The notes below the pieces were generated by a model, which saw only the letters and a program-made list of their open reading frames with translations, had not been told where the DNA came from and did no database searches. From contig NZ_JABCJE010000009.1 in assembly GCF_013377535.1 (NCBI RefSeq), positions 1-64,000 on the forward strand: DNA of 64,000 bases, read 5' to 3'. Shown in pieces: positions 51,378 to 59,551 of the stretch. This stretch comes from Donghicola mangrovi. Its GTDB lineage: Bacteria; Pseudomonadota; Alphaproteobacteria; Rhodobacterales; Rhodobacteraceae. The translations under genes were made by a program, and so were the position numbers. The number at the start of each line of letters is the position of its first letter. Within the stretch, counting starts at the first letter, position 1.

Positions 51378-51830
51378 ATGCAGATCATCCCGACCACGTC
51401 CCCCGTCGATCCCAAACCCGGCCAGCTGCTTGCGCGCGGAGTGGCCCGCCATCTGGTGCAGCTTGGCTTTGCCTGTCTGGACGAGTTCGTCCCCGCCCGC
51501 GGCCTGCGCGTCGACGTGATGGGGATGGGCAAGAAGGGAGAGCTGTGGATCGTCGAGTGCAAATCCTGCCGCGCGGATTTCCAGAGCGATTCCAAATGGC
51601 AGAACTACCTGCCGTATTGCGAGCGATTCTTCTGGGCCGTTGACGCGGATTTCCCCGTGGACCTGCTGCCCGAAGGGACCGGCTTGATCATCGCCGACGC
51701 CTATGACGCCGAGATTATCCGCATGCCCGAGGCGCTGCCCCTTGCCGCCGCACGGCGCAAGGTTCTGACCCGGGATTTCGCCCGCACGGCCGCGCTGCGC
51801 CTGCAAGGGCTGCGCGACCCGCGTCTGTGA
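51378..51830 (+). CDS. mmcB: MmcB-family DNA repair protein
   Basis: This 150-residue protein matches the MmcB (DUF1052) family, linked to mitomycin C resistance in Caulobacter. A nuclease-like core is visible: Glu in LDEFVPARGLRVDVMGM, then the ELWIVECKSCRADFQSDSKW motif (PD-(D/E)XK-like Asp, Glu and Lys), and YCERFFWAV. The SOS box just upstream agrees with the family's role in DNA damage. ATG 51378 begins MQIIPTTSP. Convergent with the DUF6324 gene 4 bp away. Confidence 0.88.
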   Translation: MQIIPTTSPVDPKPGQLLARGVARHLVQLGFACLDEFVPARGLRVDVMGMGKKGELWIVECKSCRADFQSDSKWQNYLPYCERFFWAVDADFPVDLLPEGTGLIIADAYDAEIIRMPEALPLAAARRKVLTRDFARTAALRLQGLRDPRL

Positions 51831-51834
51831 TGGA

Positions 51835-52032
51835 TCAGCGGCGCTTGGTGCCGACGTCCTTGGCGGTCTGGATGGCCGCCTGAATTTCTTCGACGATTTC
51901 TTCCGCCTCTTCGGGGGTGAAATCCATGGGAATCTCGATGCCGTCAGCTTCGATGTACAGACGGATCATACCCTGATCGGTGGGGCCGATCTGCAGGCTG
52001 GCTTCGATGTCGCGTTCGGTGTTGATACCCAT
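51835..52032 (-). CDS. DUF6324 family small acidic protein
   Basis: This 65-residue protein (MGINTERDIEASLQIGP, then FTPEEAEEIVEEIQAAI) is acidic and probably alpha-beta folded. It fits the DUF6324 group of short alphaproteobacterial proteins of unknown function. ATG 52032 has GGAG upstream. It ends 4 bp from mmcB (convergent). Confidence 0.72.
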   Translation of the reverse strand: MGINTERDIEASLQIGPTDQGMIRLYIEADGIEIPMDFTPEEAEEIVEEIQAAIQTAKDVGTKRR

Positions 52033-52158
52033 GAGAGGCTCCGTTTTCCTGTTATTTAAGGCGGGTAAACGCTGCACATGCCCTTGGCAATACGTTGTTA
52101 AATTTTTGTCATTCTGCTGCTTGCAATCCCCGTTCGCTAGGGGTAAATGACCCCCAGT

Positions 52159-52235
52159 GCCGCCTTAGCTCAGTAGGTTAGAGCGCCTGATTGTGGATCA
52201 GGAGGTCCCCCGTTCGAGCCGGGGAGGTGGTACCA
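52159..52235 (+). tRNA. tRNA-His (GTG)
   Basis: This 77-nt cloverleaf has acceptor GCCGCCT/AGGTGGT, discriminator A73 and encoded CCA. The anticodon arm CTGAT-TGTGGAT-CAG has GTG. The base before position 1 is T and not G, and position 73 is A, the known alphaproteobacterial exception to the usual G-1:C73 identity pair. Confidence 0.96.
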
Positions 52236-52256
52236 CTCTCACTTCAAGTGAGGCAG

Positions 52257-52288
52257 AAAAGCGCCCATTGCGGCGCTTTTTTCTTTTT
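52257..52288 (+). terminator. Rho-independent terminator of tRNA-His
   Basis: Stem AAAAGCGCC-cattgc-GGCGCTTTT is followed by TTCTTTTTC, 22 bp after the tRNA. Confidence 0.9.
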
Positions 52289-52330
52289 CTGGCATAGGCT
52301 TCTTTCACGCAATTCATGTGACAGCCCAAA

Positions 52331-52361
52331 AGAAAACGCGCCGCTTTTGAGGGCGACGCGT
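52331..52361 (-). terminator. Rho-independent terminator of amt
   Basis: Minus-strand stem ACGCGTCGC-cctcaaaa-GCGGCGCGT with one wobble pair is followed by TTTTCTTTT, 24 bp past the amt stop. Confidence 0.8.
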
Positions 52362-52384
52362 CAGGTGTTTCAGGTGAGATGGGA

Positions 52385-53830
52385 TCAGATGCTTCGGGCT
52401 TTGCCCGGGGCCGTCAGGTTGATCGAGTAGGCGTCCTGACCGTGGATTTCCATGTCCATACCGGCCAATTCCTGCTCGGGGGTGACGCGCAGGTGGTTGC
52501 GCGGCATCGGGCCGTAATCGAAGTACTGCGAGTGTCCCAGCTTCTTGATGACGTACATCAGGCGCGAGGCGATCCAGAAGGTCACGATGGCGCTGATGAA
52601 GCTGAAGGCACAGATCAGCGCCCCGTAGAACATCTGGGTGCCAAAGACCGTCGGCCCAAGGTTGATGTCTCCGGTGGTGATCGCGAACATGCCGCCCGCC
52701 ATCAGGCCCACGGCGCCGTGCACGGGGAAGGCACCCACGGGATCGTCGACCTTGATCTTGAACATGAAGATCACCGCCAGAACGTAGACCGCACCACCCA
52801 GCACACCGATCAGCAGTGCTTGGGCCGCGGTTGCAGCGTCAGCGTTGGCCGTGATGGCCACCAGACCGGCCAGCGAGCCGTTCATCAGGTCCGAGATGTT
52901 GTACTTGTTCTGGGTGACGATAAAGAACGCCAGCACCGCAAAGACCGCCGCGCAGGGGGCAAGGGTGGTGTTGATCACCACTTGACCGAAGCCGCCGATC
53001 AACTGCTCGAAGATGGCGTTCGCGATCAGGTCGGGCTGGTTCTGGGTCTGGCTCAGATCGATCGAGGCCAGGTCAAAACCACCAGCAAAGGTGCTGCCCG
53101 CGTTAAATCCGTACCAGCCGATCCACAGGAAAAACACGCCCATCGCGCTGAGCGGGATGTTGTGCGACGCGTTGCTGATCGAAGAGCCCGCAAACCGGTA
53201 AGCATCGATCTGTCCCTTGCCGTAACCAAATTCGCCGATTCGGGGTTTCAGCATCATCGCGCCTGCCAGACCGGCAAAACCGCCCACACCGTGCACCACG
53301 AGCGAGCCCGCAAAGTCGTGCAGCACGCCATAGAGCATCCCGTCGGGGTTCCAAACGGTAAACGCAACCAAAGGATAAATCAGCGCCGAGTAGACCGCTC
53401 CGAAGAAGAGATAGGCATAGGGCGCGATACGTCCGGTCACCGCACCGGAGCAGATGGTCACACTGGTTGCCGCAAACGCAAAGTGGAAGAATAGGGCGAT
53501 ATCATCGTTCAGCGTCACGATCGGACCAGGAGAGGTGTTCTGCGTGGTGTGCGCGAAGCCCATCTCGCGCATCCAGTCGATGATCCACGAGTCGCCGCTC
53601 AGGATCGGATAGCCGAACCAGTAAAAAAAGATGCCGCAAACGCAGGCATCGACGAAGTTTTTGAAGACGTTATTGATCGCGTTTTTCCGCGACATCGCGC
53701 CCGTTTCCAGCATCATGAAACCGGCCTGCATCATAAAGATCAGGACGCCACTGATGAAAACGATCACGTTGATTGTTGAATAAACCCCGAAGATCAGGGA
53801 TCGGTCGTAACTGGCTAAATCACCGCCCAT
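52385..53830 (-). CDS. amt: Ammonium transporter (Amt family)
   Basis: This 481-residue inner-membrane channel has eleven predicted helices. Landmarks are MMLETGAMSRKNAINNVFKN, the first channel His in VVHGVGGFAGLAGA, GWYGFNAGS, and the second channel His in PVGAFPVHGAVGLMAGG. Compared with E. coli AmtB it has a longer loop around residues 75-110 and a C-terminal tail (HLRVTPEQELAGMDMEIHG). No glnK gene is adjacent on either side. The 340-bp AT-rich upstream region suggests nitrogen control, but no clear NtrC or sigma-54 site was found. Confidence 0.94.
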   Translation of the reverse strand: MGGDLASYDRSLIFGVYSTINVIVFISGVLIFMMQAGFMMLETGAMSRKNAINNVFKNFVDACVCGIFFYWFGYPILSGDSWIIDWMREMGFAHTTQNTSPGPIVTLNDDIALFFHFAFAATSVTICSGAVTGRIAPYAYLFFGAVYSALIYPLVAFTVWNPDGMLYGVLHDFAGSLVVHGVGGFAGLAGAMMLKPRIGEFGYGKGQIDAYRFAGSSISNASHNIPLSAMGVFFLWIGWYGFNAGSTFAGGFDLASIDLSQTQNQPDLIANAIFEQLIGGFGQVVINTTLAPCAAVFAVLAFFIVTQNKYNISDLMNGSLAGLVAITANADAATAAQALLIGVLGGAVYVLAVIFMFKIKVDDPVGAFPVHGAVGLMAGGMFAITTGDINLGPTVFGTQMFYGALICAFSFISAIVTFWIASRLMYVIKKLGHSQYFDYGPMPRNHLRVTPEQELAGMDMEIHGQDAYSINLTAPGKARSI

Positions 53831-54174
53831 GGTCTCTCACCTAATTGTTTGATGGGGCCAAATGTAAGTGTGTCTTGGCCGCCAAATTATGTGTGAAAAT
53901 TAACACTTAAGGCATTAGCTTTGCGGCTGTTTCCCAGTCAAGGCACAATGGCGATATTGTCCATTTCCTCAATTCTGATTGCAGGATTGACGCAGAATTT
54001 AGTCGCAGGTTTTGGGATATTTGTTAGTAAAAGTTTCGATATAGATCGAAATGATACTTGTCAGCCGTGTATTTGGGGCCGGTTCGGCGGCGAAATATGA
54101 GCCGCAAACAGGGGCGGGCATTCAATTGCCCAATCCCTGTGCTTATTCATGTAATTATAAATTACAATGATGAA
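53831..54174. other. AT-rich intergenic region upstream of amt
   Basis: No gene is seen. Small dyads occur (TTGGC-c-GCCAA near 53875; AGTGT-taattttc-ACACA near 53890 on the minus strand). The plus-strand reading frames that cross the region are the out-of-frame lead-ins to the next gene. Confidence 0.4.
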
Positions 54175-54474
54175 TTATTGTGCGGTTTTGATTTCCACGG
54201 TTTGGGTCAGTTTGCCTGTGCCTGTGTTGAAAATCAGGATCTGCTGCTGGTCGGTAACAATTGCAATCCAGCCCTTGCCTTGTGTAACTGCGCTGATCGT
54301 GGATCCGGCGGGCAGGGGCAGATTTTCTGGCACCACCGGTGTAGGGTCCGGAAACCGAAACACAATGACCACAGCGATGGCGATCAGCCCGCCCATCATG
54401 ACGACCGTCAAGGCCGTCACGAGGCGGCGCAGGAAAACAGCGTCACGGGGTATCTGGTCAGAAGGAAGCGACAT
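54175..54474 (-). CDS. DUF6476 family membrane protein
   Basis: This 99-residue protein has one membrane helix (residues 18-40: LVTALTVVMMGGLIAIAVVIVF) and a periplasmic part with SAVTQGKGWIAIVTDQQQILIFN, which resembles a single blade of a beta-propeller. It matches the short DUF6476 type found before rluD in Rhodobacterales. ATG 54474 and the rluD ATG 54473 share the palindrome CATG, so the two genes start back to back with no gap. Confidence 0.75.
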   Translation of the reverse strand: MSLPSDQIPRDAVFLRRLVTALTVVMMGGLIAIAVVIVFRFPDPTPVVPENLPLPAGSTISAVTQGKGWIAIVTDQQQILIFNTGTGKLTQTVEIKTAQ

Positions 54475-55498
54475 GGGCGAGACCTTGGTTAGTGTCATCA
54501 TCGCGGCGGACCCGCCGCCCCGACTGGATAAGGCTTTGGCGCGCGATGTGCCAGAGGAGGCATCCCTGTCGCGCACCCGTCTGGCCCGTCTGATCGCGGA
54601 CGGCAAAGTCATGCGCGGGGGCGAGGCTCTGACGGACCCCAAGACCAAGGTCGCCGAGGGTGACGAGATCACCATCGAGATCGAGGCCGCCGCCGAAGTG
54701 GACACCGTGGCCGAGGATATCCCGCTGGAGATCATCTACGAAGATGACGACCTGATCGTGGTGAACAAGCCCGCGGGCATGGTGGTGCACCCGGCGCCCG
54801 GCTCGCCTTCGGGAACGCTGGTCAACGCGCTGCTGCATCATTGCGGCGATAGCCTGTCCGGCATCGGAGGGGAGAAGCGCCCCGGCATCGTCCACCGCAT
54901 CGACAAGGACACCAGTGGCCTGCTGGTGGTCGCCAAATCCGACCGCGCCCATCACGGTCTGGCTGAGCAGTTCGAAGATCACAGCGTCGAGCGTGTCTAC
55001 TCTGCCGTGGTTTACGGTGTGCCCGACAGCAACGAGCCGCGACTCAAGGGCGTTAAGGGTGTCAGCTTCGAGTTGGGGAACATCATCAAGATCACCTCTT
55101 TCCTTGGCCGTCACAAAACCGACCGCCAGCGGCAGGCGGTAAGTTTCAGCCAAGGGCGTCATGCGGTGACCCGTGCGCGCATCGTTGAAACATTTGGGAC
55201 GCCCCCCTGTGCGACCCTCGTGGACTGCTGGCTCGAGACAGGCCGCACCCACCAGATCCGCGTTCACATGACCCACGCGGGCCATTCGCTGATCGGCGAT
55301 CCCGTCTATGGGGGCCGCCGCAAGCTGTCTCCCAAGGCTCTTTCGCTTAAGGGGATCGAGGCTGCGGGCGAATTCCCCCGTCAGGCGCTGCACGCGCGGG
55401 TTCTGGGTTTCATCCATCCGGTCACCGAAGAAGAGATGGTGTTCGAGGCTCCGCTGCCGCAGGACATGGAAGATTTGCTCGAGGCCCTGCGCACGTAG
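54473..55498 (+). CDS. rluD: Large-subunit rRNA pseudouridine synthase RluD-type
   Basis: This 341-residue enzyme makes pseudouridines in 23S rRNA. The N-terminal S4 domain has SRTRLARLIADGKVMRGGE. The catalytic motif is GIVHRIDKDTSGLLVVAKS with the active Asp. YEDDDLIVVNKPAGMVVHP and LETGRTHQIRVHM are also typical. The ATG at 54473 has GAAGGAAG upstream and overlaps the divergent DUF6476 start. The longer reading from 54167 is antisense to that gene. Confidence 0.93.
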   Translation: MGETLVSVIIAADPPPRLDKALARDVPEEASLSRTRLARLIADGKVMRGGEALTDPKTKVAEGDEITIEIEAAAEVDTVAEDIPLEIIYEDDDLIVVNKPAGMVVHPAPGSPSGTLVNALLHHCGDSLSGIGGEKRPGIVHRIDKDTSGLLVVAKSDRAHHGLAEQFEDHSVERVYSAVVYGVPDSNEPRLKGVKGVSFELGNIIKITSFLGRHKTDRQRQAVSFSQGRHAVTRARIVETFGTPPCATLVDCWLETGRTHQIRVHMTHAGHSLIGDPVYGGRRKLSPKALSLKGIEAAGEFPRQALHARVLGFIHPVTEEEMVFEAPLPQDMEDLLEALRT

Positions 55499-55589
55499 AT
55501 TTGAAGCTCACGCACGTGTGCGTGAGTGCACCATCATCCATCTATCGCGACGTTCGTCTCTCATTTTATATGGAACTTAAGCGAGGCTG

Positions 55590-55640
55590 GGGACTTGAAT
55601 AACCAAGTTCAGCTACCTAGCTGCATGTTAAAGCCTGTTA
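55590..55640 (+). promoter_or_regulatory. Possible rpoH promoter
   Basis: CTTGAAT and TAGCTG, 17 bp apart, lie about 45 bp before rpoH. The -35 half fits both sigma-70 and the CTTGAA of alphaproteobacterial sigma-32. It overlaps the dyad ACTTG-aataac-CAAGT. Confidence 0.3.
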
Positions 55641-55656
55641 CATTCAGGAGGGACGA

Positions 55657-56553
55657 ATGACAAACTATGCAAATCTGCCGGCGCCGTCACCCGAAGGTGG
55701 TCTGTCGCGCTACATGCAAGAGATACGCAAGTTCCCTCTGCTGGAGCCTGAAGAAGAGTATATGCTGGCCAAGCGGTGGGTCGAGGAACAAGACACGGAG
55801 GCGGCCCACAAGATGGTCACCAGCCACCTGCGCTTGGCCGCGAAAATTGCGATGGGTTACCGCGGATACGGTTTGCCCCAAGCCGAGGTGATCTCGGAGG
55901 CGAACGTGGGTCTGATGCAGGCGGTCAAACGCTTTGACCCTGAAAAGGGCTTCCGTCTGGCCACCTATGCGATGTGGTGGATCCGCGCCAGCATTCAGGA
56001 ATACATCCTGCGCAGTTGGTCGATGGTGAAGCTGGGGACAACCTCGGCGCAGAAGAAGCTGTTCTTCAACCTGCGCAAGGCCAAATCCCGCATCGGTGCC
56101 TTGGAAGAGGGCGACCTGCGCCCCGAACACGTCCAGAAAATCGCCCATGATCTGGGTGTGACCGAGGATGACGTAATTAGCATGAACCGCCGCCTGTCGG
56201 GTGGGGACGCATCGCTGAACGCCACCGTTGGCTCCGAAGACGAGGGCGGTGCCCAATGGCAGGATTGGCTCGAGGATGAGGACGCTAACCAGGCGGCCGC
56301 CTATGAGGCTCAGGACGAAATGGATGCGCGCCGCGAGCTGCTGGCCGAAGCCATGGACGCCCTGAACGACCGCGAGAAAGACATCCTGTTCAAGCGCCGC
56401 CTGAGCGAGGAAACCATAACCCTCGAGGACCTGTCGGCCGAATACGACGTCAGCCGCGAACGCATCCGCCAGATCGAGGTGCGCGCCTTTGAAAAGCTGC
56501 AGAAACGGATGACCAGTCTTGCACGCGAAAAGGGTATGCTTCCGGCGATCTGA
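55657..56553 (+). CDS. rpoH: Heat-shock sigma factor RpoH
   Basis: This 298-residue sigma-32-type factor has region 2 (HLRLAAKIAMGYRGYGLPQAEVISEANVGLMQAVKRFDP; KGFRLATYAMWWIRASIQEYIL), the RpoH box QKKLFFNLRKAKSR, and region 4 ([24 protein letters not shown]). AGGAGGGA lies just before ATG 55657. Rhodobacterales often carry two rpoH genes, and the sequence alone does not say which this is. Confidence 0.94.
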   Translation: MTNYANLPAPSPEGGLSRYMQEIRKFPLLEPEEEYMLAKRWVEEQDTEAAHKMVTSHLRLAAKIAMGYRGYGLPQAEVISEANVGLMQAVKRFDPEKGFRLATYAMWWIRASIQEYILRSWSMVKLGTTSAQKKLFFNLRKAKSRIGALEEGDLRPEHVQKIAHDLGVTEDDVISMNRRLSGGDASLNATVGSEDEGGAQWQDWLEDEDANQAAAYEAQDEMDARRELLAEAMDALNDREKDILFKRRLSEETITLEDLSAEYDVSRERIRQIEVRAFEKLQKRMTSLAREKGMLPAI

Positions 56554-56572
56554 CCCTTTGACAGAGTTGTAG

Positions 56573-56610
56573 AAAATCCCCTCGGGCCCTAGGCTCGGGG
56601 GGATTTTTCT
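56573..56610 (+). terminator. Rho-independent terminator of rpoH
   Basis: Stem AAATCCCC-tCGGG-ccctagg-CTCG-GGGGGATTT is followed by TTCTTT. Confidence 0.85.
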
Positions 56611-56621
56611 TTGGGGGAACC

Positions 56622-57596
56622 ATGACCAAAATCTACAACTGGGGCATTCTGGGGGCCGCCAAATTCGCGCGCGAGTTCATGGGGCCGGCGATCCATCTGG
56701 CCAGCGGGGCGCGTCTGGCGGGTCTGGCCACGTCGAGCTACGACAAATCCGCACCGTTCCGTGCGTTCGCGCCGGATATCCGCGTCTATGAAAGCTATGA
56801 TGCGCTGATCCACGACCCCAAGATCGACGTGGTCTACATCCCGCTGCCGAACCATCTGCATGTGGAGTGGGCGCTGAAAGCGTTGAAGGCGGGCAAGCAT
56901 GTGCTGTGCGAAAAGCCCATCGCCATGACTGCCCCCGAGATTGACAAGATCATCGCCCTGCGGGACCAGACCGGTCTGATGGCAGCTGAGGCCTACATGA
57001 TCCTGCACCACCCCCAATGGCAGCGCGCCAAAGAGATCGTCGAGAGCGGAGAGATCGGGCGGCTGCGACATGTGAACGGGATCTTTACATTCGACAACCG
57101 CACCGACACCGGCAACATCCGCAACAAGGCCGAGACCGGCGGTGGCGGCATCCGTGACATCGGGGTCTATACCTATGGCTCGGCGCGGTTTGTAACGGGG
57201 CAGGAGCCGACCGAACTGCGCGCCGATGTCGAGTTCGAGAATGGCATCGACACCTATGCCAATGTCACGGGGCGGTTCGGGGACATCACGTTTACCCTGA
57301 TCAACTCGATCCGCATGGCGAACCGTCAGCGCATGGAATTCCACGGAGAGAAGGGCACTTTGGCCCTGACCGCGCCGTTCAATGCGCAGGTGTTCGGGGA
57401 GCCGAAGCTGACGGTGGAATGCTCGGGCGGGGTGATCCGCGAGGAGCGTTTCCCAGCCGCGCAGCACTACAAGCTGCAGGTCGAGAATTTCTGTGCGGCG
57501 ATTGGCGGGGATCGGTCTGCCTATCCGGTACCGCTGGAATTCTCGCAAGGCACCCAAGCGATGATCGACCGCGTGTTCGCCGACGCGCAGCGCTGA
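56622..57596 (+). CDS. Gfo/Idh/MocA-family oxidoreductase
   Basis: This 324-residue NAD(P)-dependent dehydrogenase has a Rossmann fold (NWGILGAAKFAREFMGPAI), DVVYIPLPNHLHVEWALKAL, the EKP motif with catalytic Lys in HVLCEKPIAM, and a C-terminal substrate domain with GGGGIRDIGVYTYGSARF. Such enzymes oxidise sugars, inositols or diols, and the substrate is not readable. GGGGGAACC precedes ATG 56622. It lies just after the rpoH terminator, so it is separately transcribed. Confidence 0.9.
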   Translation: MTKIYNWGILGAAKFAREFMGPAIHLASGARLAGLATSSYDKSAPFRAFAPDIRVYESYDALIHDPKIDVVYIPLPNHLHVEWALKALKAGKHVLCEKPIAMTAPEIDKIIALRDQTGLMAAEAYMILHHPQWQRAKEIVESGEIGRLRHVNGIFTFDNRTDTGNIRNKAETGGGGIRDIGVYTYGSARFVTGQEPTELRADVEFENGIDTYANVTGRFGDITFTLINSIRMANRQRMEFHGEKGTLALTAPFNAQVFGEPKLTVECSGGVIREERFPAAQHYKLQVENFCAAIGGDRSAYPVPLEFSQGTQAMIDRVFADAQR

Positions 57597-57609
57597 TTTA
57601 CCAAAAGGA

Positions 57610-57632
57610 ACGCCGCCCTAATCGGGCGGCGT
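57610..57632. terminator. Terminator between convergent genes
   Basis: Perfect 9-bp stem ACGCCGCCC-taatc-GGGCGGCGT. The minus-strand side continues TCCTTTTGG, so it may serve pepF as well as the oxidoreductase. Confidence 0.75.
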
Positions 57633-57659
57633 GCTGTATTCTTGGGGATTGCGGTGGAG

Positions 57660-59477
57660 TTATTCCATCGCTTCCAGCTGGTCGATGAACCCTTCGATCA
57701 TCGACAGGCCCTTGTCCCAGAATTTGGGGTCCGAGGCATCAAGGCCGAAGGGCGCCAGCAGTTCTTTGTGGTGCTTCGAGCCACCGGCTTTGAGCATGTC
57801 GAAATATTTGTCCTGGAAGCCTTCGGGCTGCTCTTGGTAGGCAGCGTAGAGTGCGTTCACCAGACCGTCGCCGAATGCATAGGCGTAGACGTAGAAGGGC
57901 GTGTGGACGAAGTGCGGGATGTAGGCCCAGAAGGTCTCGTAACCCGGCATGTACTCGAAGACGGGGCCAAGGCTCTCGGCCTGAACGCTCATCCAAAGGG
58001 CGTTGATGTCATCGGGGGTCAGCTCGCCACCGCGGCGCGCGTCATGGAGTTTGCACTCGAAGTCATAGAAGGCAATCTGGCGCACGACCGTGTTGATCAT
58101 GTCCTCGACCTTGCCCGCCAGCATGACCTTGCGTTCTTTGTCGTCCTTGGCGTTTGCCAGCATCTTCTGGAAGGTCAGCATTTCGCCGAACACCGACGCG
58201 GTTTCCGCCAGCGTCAGCGGGGTCGAGGACAGCATTTCGCCCTGACCTGCTGCCAGACGCTGGTGCACACCGTGACCCAACTCGTGGGCCAAGGTCATCA
58301 CATCGCGCGGTTTGCCAAGGTAGTTCAGCATCACATAGGGGTGCACGTCGGTGACGGTGGGGTGGGCAAATGCACCGGGGGCTTTGCCCAGTTTGACGCC
58401 CGCGTCGATCCAGCCCTTGGTAAAGAAGGGTTCAGCCAGTTCGGCCATCCGCGGATCGAAGTCACCATAGGCGTCCATGACGATCTTTTCGGCCTCGGGC
58501 CATTTGATCTTGCGTTCGGTTTCCATGGGCAGGGGGGCGTTGCGATCCCAGACCTGCATGGTGTCCAGACCCAGCCACTTGGCCTTCAGCGCGTAATAGC
58601 GGTGGGACAGGCGGGGATAGGCGTCAACCACGGCGTTGCGCAGGGCCTCAACAACCTCGGGCTCGACGTGGTTGGCCAGATGGCGGCCGGTTTGCGGGGT
58701 GGGCATGCCACGCCAGCGGTCCATGACCTCTTTTTCCTTGGCCTGAGTGTTGTGTACGCGGGCGAAGGTTTTGATGTTCTTGCTAAAGGTCTCGCCCAAA
58801 GCGCGGGCACCGGATTCGCGCTTGGCACGGTCCTGTTCGGACAGCAGGTTCAGGGTCTCTTCGATCCCCAGTTCCTCGCCTTCGACCTCGAATTTCAGGC
58901 CCGCGATGGTTTCATCGAATAGACGCTCCCATGCGTCCCCGACCACGCCCATGTCGTGCAGGAATTTCTCCATCTCGTCGGACAGCTGATAGGGCTTCAT
59001 CGCGCGGATGCGGTCGAACACGGGCTTGTAGCGGGCCAGATCAGAGTTCTCGGCGAACAGCTTTTCCAGATGGTCATCGGGCAGGCGGTTCAGTTCCAGC
59101 GTAAAGAACACCAGCGGCGTGGTGTAGCGGGTCAGGCGGTCTTGCAGGTCGGACATGAACTTGGCGCGCTCGGCGTCCATGGTGTTCTGGTAGTAGCGCA
59201 GACCGGCAAAGGACATGATGCGCCCCGCGACCATATCGATGCGCTCGTTGCGCAGGGTGCATTCCAGCATGCCGTCCGCGTCCAGATCGGCCAGTTTGCC
59301 TTCGTAATCGGTGGCAAAGCTGGCGCAGGCGCTCTCCAGCCAGTCCAGATCACGAGCCAGTTCGGGGGCTTCTTCGCTGGGGTAGAGGTCGGTCAGATCC
59401 CATTCCGGCAGGTCCCCCAGATCGCCGGTGCCTTTGCTGGGGTTGGCATCAAAGAGGGGTTGGAAGCGGTGTGCCAT
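57660..59477 (-). CDS. pepF: Oligoendopeptidase F (M3 family)
   Basis: This 605-residue zinc metallopeptidase cuts oligopeptides in the cytoplasm. The zinc motif is TLAHELGHGVHQ (HELGH near residues 397-401), with the third ligand Glu in LAETASVFGEML. N-terminal WDLTDLYPSEEAPELARDL and C-terminal YAYAFGDGLVNALY are family marks. There is no signal peptide. AAAAAGGACC precedes the ATG. It is 75 bp beyond the DNA ligase gene and may be read from the same transcript. Confidence 0.95.
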   Translation of the reverse strand: MAHRFQPLFDANPSKGTGDLGDLPEWDLTDLYPSEEAPELARDLDWLESACASFATDYEGKLADLDADGMLECTLRNERIDMVAGRIMSFAGLRYYQNTMDAERAKFMSDLQDRLTRYTTPLVFFTLELNRLPDDHLEKLFAENSDLARYKPVFDRIRAMKPYQLSDEMEKFLHDMGVVGDAWERLFDETIAGLKFEVEGEELGIEETLNLLSEQDRAKRESGARALGETFSKNIKTFARVHNTQAKEKEVMDRWRGMPTPQTGRHLANHVEPEVVEALRNAVVDAYPRLSHRYYALKAKWLGLDTMQVWDRNAPLPMETERKIKWPEAEKIVMDAYGDFDPRMAELAEPFFTKGWIDAGVKLGKAPGAFAHPTVTDVHPYVMLNYLGKPRDVMTLAHELGHGVHQRLAAGQGEMLSSTPLTLAETASVFGEMLTFQKMLANAKDDKERKVMLAGKVEDMINTVVRQIAFYDFECKLHDARRGGELTPDDINALWMSVQAESLGPVFEYMPGYETFWAYIPHFVHTPFYVYAYAFGDGLVNALYAAYQEQPEGFQDKYFDMLKAGGSKHHKELLAPFGLDASDPKFWDKGLSMIEGFIDQLEAME

Positions 59478-59551
59478 GTGAGGTCCTTTTTAATCTTGCT
59501 TGGGTCACAGGTAAGAGTGCCCCCGCAGGATGTGCAAGGGGGCGGGGCGAA

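Noticed and set aside
52379-53494. 371-codon plus-strand reading frame over amt
   Set aside because: It is antisense to the transporter, and the Asp/His/Arg-rich composition is typical of antisense membrane-protein frames.
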